Assembly (NCBI RefSeq): GCF_042767895.1
Contig: NC_091552.1
Coordinates: forward strand, 16,565,013-16,575,012
Direction of reading: 5' to 3'
Origin: Penaeus vannamei
Taxonomy: Eukaryota; Arthropoda; Malacostraca; Decapoda; Penaeidae
DNA: 10,000 nt
Numbering within the stretch: the first letter of the stretch is position 1; each line of letters starts with the position of its first letter. A program made the translations under genes and the position numbers. Below the pieces are notes generated by a model that saw nothing but the letters and a program-made list of their open reading frames with translations, searched no databases and was not told the DNA's origin. This document shows positions 7,639-10,000 of this stretch, in pieces.

Positions 7639-7691
7639 TTTCCAGACCGGAGACGCTAGTCTCCACGGTCCCATCGGTCTGACACTGGAAA
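7639..7691. repeat. fold-back palindrome
   Basis: Nested inverted repeats centred on GGAGAC-GCTA-GTCTCC (7649-7664), a perfect 6-base stem with a 4-base loop. Outer arms are TTTCCAG (7639-7645) with CTGGAAA (7685-7691) and GACCG (7645-7649) with CGGTC (7675-7679). The right arm is longer than the left, so the structure is interrupted. It starts 36 bases after the Harbinger-type right end and may be a small fold-back element or part of a neighbouring transposon. Confidence 0.6.
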
Positions 7692-7843
7692 TGGTTTAAA
7701 TGAAATTACTGCCAAAAATAAATACATACATTATTTATAACACTGTATTGTATCGTATTATATTATGCTGCGACATATAATATAGGACTATGAACCAAAT
7801 CAAAGGACTAGCATCGTGAAAATTGACTTTATTCCATTCTAAG

Positions 7844-8057
7844 CTACAATGTTGGCGGCCGTTGCTTTGACTACAGCGTCCAAGAAGTGTATTCCAACAA
7901 TGACGCCATCGTCGAGCTCTCCAACGAAATCTCAGCTTGTTGGTGATCGGCTGCTTGGTCTTCCTGCTCGTCGGTCCTTCCTGGTGGCGGGCAGTTTGGG
8001 CTGTTCGTTCTGCTGCCGGTGGAGTCGATTCAGGGTGTCCAGGGAGGTTTGGGCCAT
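7844..8057. other. GC-rich coding-like segment, strand undecided
   Basis: A GC-rich block in AT-rich surroundings, next to a (CT)n tract. Plus strand: after an acceptor-like TTATTCCATTCTAAG, a frame from 7845 reads YNVGGRCFDYSVQEVYSNND then AIVELSNEIS with mostly C/G third positions. It meets TGA at about 7941. A shift of reading frame at about 7935-7937 gives a hydrophobic LLVIGCLVFLLVG, like a membrane segment. Minus strand: a 41-codon frame from ATG 8057 to TGA 7932 starts MAQTSLDTLNRLHRQQNEQP, also with C/G-rich third positions, and an AATAAA lies downstream at 7833-7828. A one-base shift on this strand opens a further acidic tail. Either strand could be a decayed exon or pseudogene. No family is recognised. 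Confidence 0.35.
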
Positions 8058-8164
8058 CCTCTCTCTCTCTCTTTCTCTCGCTTTCTCTCTATCTCTCTCT
8101 CTCTCTCTCTCGCTCTCTCGCTTTCTCTCACTCACTCTCTCTCTCTCTCTATTTCTCTCTCTCA
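8058..8164. repeat. imperfect (CT)n / (GA)n microsatellite
   Basis: A pyrimidine tract on the plus strand built of CT units with regular TTTCTCTC, CGCTCTC and ACTCACTC interruptions. It ends CTCTCTCAG, which resembles a splice acceptor. Ser/Leu-rich (plus) and Arg/Glu-rich (minus) frames across it are artefacts of the repeat. Confidence 0.95.
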
Positions 8165-8989
8165 GGAGAGATGACCTTCGAAGGTACAATTCGACTTCAA
8201 ACACCGACTTATCACCTCTTAATAAAATTATCTTGTGTATTTTTTCTGCATTGCAATGACTGTGTTACAGTATCTCAAAATATATATGTATGTACAAAAA
8301 ATGCATCTGTTAATTATATTTCTTTCCGAGATAAGACATGTTTCATGAGAAAATATGTTTTATGGCCACATTAATAGAATTAGAAAATAGTCATGTTTAG
8401 AGCTCTTGATATGAATTAGTACAAAAATATTTATCCATTTCTATACAAAAATAATCAGATAGCTAATACCTGCACTTAATAAACAGACCATTTAACTATT
8501 ATGTGATTTCTTTTTTTAAGTAAATACCGAAGGAAATAGATGCCTTTAAAGTAGTTATTTTTAAGCATGCCAACCCCTAAAATTTCAAATACATTTAATT
8601 TATTTTACCTTTTTTCAGTCTATCGTAGCAACTATAGATAAAAAAAAATATTTATTAACATATGTTCTAGAATTCAATCTGATATAAATTATTCAAGCGA
8701 AGCAGGTATACATTTGACTTAACATATATAACATTTTATAATAATAAATTAATTATCATGTTAACCACACATTCCCAATAATCATTCGAATACATACAAT
8801 TACAATTACTATTTTTCTTATCCTTATCATATTTATTGGATGTTCTTTTATGTCGCTTTTTGGAGAGACCAAGAGTGAGGTAAGTAAATGGCATTAAGAT
8901 ATGGAGTAATTATAAGAGGAAGAGGAATGAGGATAACGAATAACAAAATTACTATAAACAACAAATATAATTATAAAGTAATTACCAAA
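8165..8989. other. AT-rich non-coding stretch
   Basis: Strongly AT-rich. A plus-strand frame of 67 residues from an ATG at 8171 to 8374, just after the pyrimidine tract, is Cys-containing but has no recognisable domain and contains an AATAAA near its start. It is not called. Nothing else was seen. Confidence 0.6.
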
Positions 8990-9277
8990 TGGAGAACAGT
9001 AACAATAATAATAATGAAAAGAATGAATATGACAACAAATTAACAAAATATTATCATTACTATGACTAACGGTGATAATGATGATAATGTTAATAATCAT
9101 GATGATGATTATGATAATATCGAGAAGAAGCAGAAGAAAAGTGAAAAGAAAATAAGAATAATGAGAATAATAATAAAGAGAAAAACGAAAGAAGAGATGG
9201 GAAAGAAAATTAAAGAAGAATAAGAGAAGAGAATGAAAACAGCAACAATAACGATAGTAGTAGTAATAATTATAATA
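8990..9277. repeat. imperfect AAT/GAT trinucleotide and purine-rich low-complexity tract
   Basis: The first part (about 8990-9120) is made of degenerate AAT and GAT trinucleotides such as GATGATGATTATGATAAT. The middle (about 9121-9240) is nearly all purine on the plus strand. The last part (9250-9277) is GTAGTAGTAATAATTATAAT. The final trinucleotide part directly abuts the LINE remnant on its 3' side, as expected if it includes the microsatellite-like tail of that LINE. The Tyr/Ile-rich minus-strand frame across it is an artefact. Confidence 0.85.
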
Positions 9278-9590
9278 ATCGTCTCTTGACAGCTCCCGCC
9301 AGGCCACCCTGATCCATCTCTCCCTCACCTCTCTACCTTTACTTGTTACACCAGCCTCCTGCATGTCGTCCTGCACATTACCCACAAACCCCCTCTTTGG
9401 CCTTCCTCTTCTGCCTGGAGTTCCCATCCTCAACATCCTTTTCCCTGCTTACTCCTCTGCCTTTGCCCAAACTCTCACAGTCTTCGTGCTTCCTGCGCCG
9501 TCACTCTAATACCATTCCCAACCCTGTTATTCCGCGTCATTCGCTTAAAAATCGGGTCATTTTCACTTTCCAGCCACTTCCAGCTGCCTC
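9278..9590 (-). pseudogene. decayed LINE ORF2 C-terminus
   Basis: Minus-strand remnant of the C-terminal tail of a non-LTR retrotransposon reverse-transcriptase protein. From 9436 to 9278 the frame reads MLRMGTPGRRGRPKRGFVGN, then VQDDMQEAG, and ends VAWRELSRDD. It fits the familiar tail pattern GKRVLxMxxPGRRxRGRPKRR...VxEDMxExG...RxxWRxLIR. Just upstream EE-stop-AGKR matches EEYVGKR, with a stop replacing Tyr. Further upstream, in another frame, MTRNNRVGNGIRVTAQEARRL followed by stop-EFGQRQR matches the RxRNxxVR...EARLRWFGHVxR segment. At least two stops and one frameshift (about 9460) show it is dead. The reverse-transcriptase and endonuclease domains are absent, consistent with 5' truncation. 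The clade (RTE-like or another) is not settled. Confidence 0.78.
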
Positions 9591-10000
9591 CATATCACCT
9601 ATGTCTGGATTCACTGTTTTTATGGGTATGTAGAGACAGATCATGTGCCGTGATTGGGTTTACGTGTCAGGAGTTTTAAGCATCATAATGAGAAGAAATT
9701 AGTTATGGGTCAGATGCGACGTAGAAATGAGGAGTGAGTCGTAACAGGATGACATAAAACGGAGGAACTCTGAGCAGACGAAACACCTACAGCGAGAGTC
9801 TTTTCTATCCTGACTGCTGAATAAGAACGCCGCCTGAAAATAATCTAAAATTATATTTTAATACCAAGAAATACGACGCAACCTTCTCCATGTATACGCG
9901 AAAAAAACAAAGAATATTCCCAATAACTTTGGCCGGCTTAGGTCTGCGCAGGTGAAATTGTGGACCTGGGATAAGCTAACCAACGTGACAAGACACACCT
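9591..10000. other. non-coding stretch
   Basis: No supportable gene, RNA or repeat. Composition is mixed to AT-rich. The most LINE-distal part of the neighbouring remnant may extend slightly into this stretch, but no conserved motif was recognised beyond about 9590. Confidence 0.55.

Noticed and set aside
8171..8374. Plus-strand 67-residue Cys-containing frame right after the (CT)n tract and a CAG
   Set aside because: AT-rich codons, no signal peptide, no recognisable cysteine pattern, and AATAAA within it. It could be an exon only if transcripts show so.
8894..9277. Tyr/Ile-rich C-terminal half of a 180-codon minus-strand frame
   Set aside because: Translation of AAT/GAT trinucleotides. 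Only the first 53 residues match a protein family (the LINE tail).
1..10000. A previously undescribed multi-gene system
   Set aside because: No set of adjacent intact genes exists in the window. What is visible is repeats, transposon remnants and isolated exon-like segments.

Overview
This window looks like non-coding DNA from a metazoan genome, most likely an arthropod. The dense microsatellites, the minisatellite, and the fragments of PIF/Harbinger and LINE elements fit what is known of decapod crustacean genomes. That placement is inference: no gene in the window identifies the species. There is no operon-like gene packing, long reading frames are absent, and most of the sequence is AT-rich, so bacterial or phage origin is unlikely.

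Layout. Bases 1-3320 are mostly AT-rich and featureless, apart from one plausible small exon on the minus strand (1243-1365) and one GC-rich island (about 1799-1950). Bases 3322-3595 are a long (TA)n array with an internal 53-base spacing. Two GC-rich, coding-like segments on the minus strand follow (3614-3725 and 3804-3985). Bases 3990-5270 hold little except an (AAT)n run. A short GC-rich coding-like segment (5271-5398) ends in a GTAAGC donor-like site, 22 bases before a 23-copy, 24-base minisatellite (5421-5980).

Bases 6453-7700 form a transposon cluster. It contains a 231-base MITE-like element with inverted ends and flanking TAA (6456-6686), a broken HARBI1-like transposase reading frame (6873-7235), a Harbinger-type right end (7574-7600), and a fold-back palindrome (7639-7691). 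A GC-rich segment of uncertain strand (7844-8057) leads into a (CT)n tract (8058-8164). After an AT-rich stretch, trinucleotide and purine-rich low-complexity sequence (about 8990-9277) abuts the decayed C-terminal end of a LINE reverse-transcriptase protein on the minus strand (9278-9590).

No intact gene and no multi-gene system was found. The firm calls are the repeats and the two transposon protein remnants. The exon calls rest only on open frame, base composition and splice-like edges; none could be matched to a named protein. The most interesting material is the evolutionary record in the minisatellite, the (TA)n array and the Harbinger cluster.
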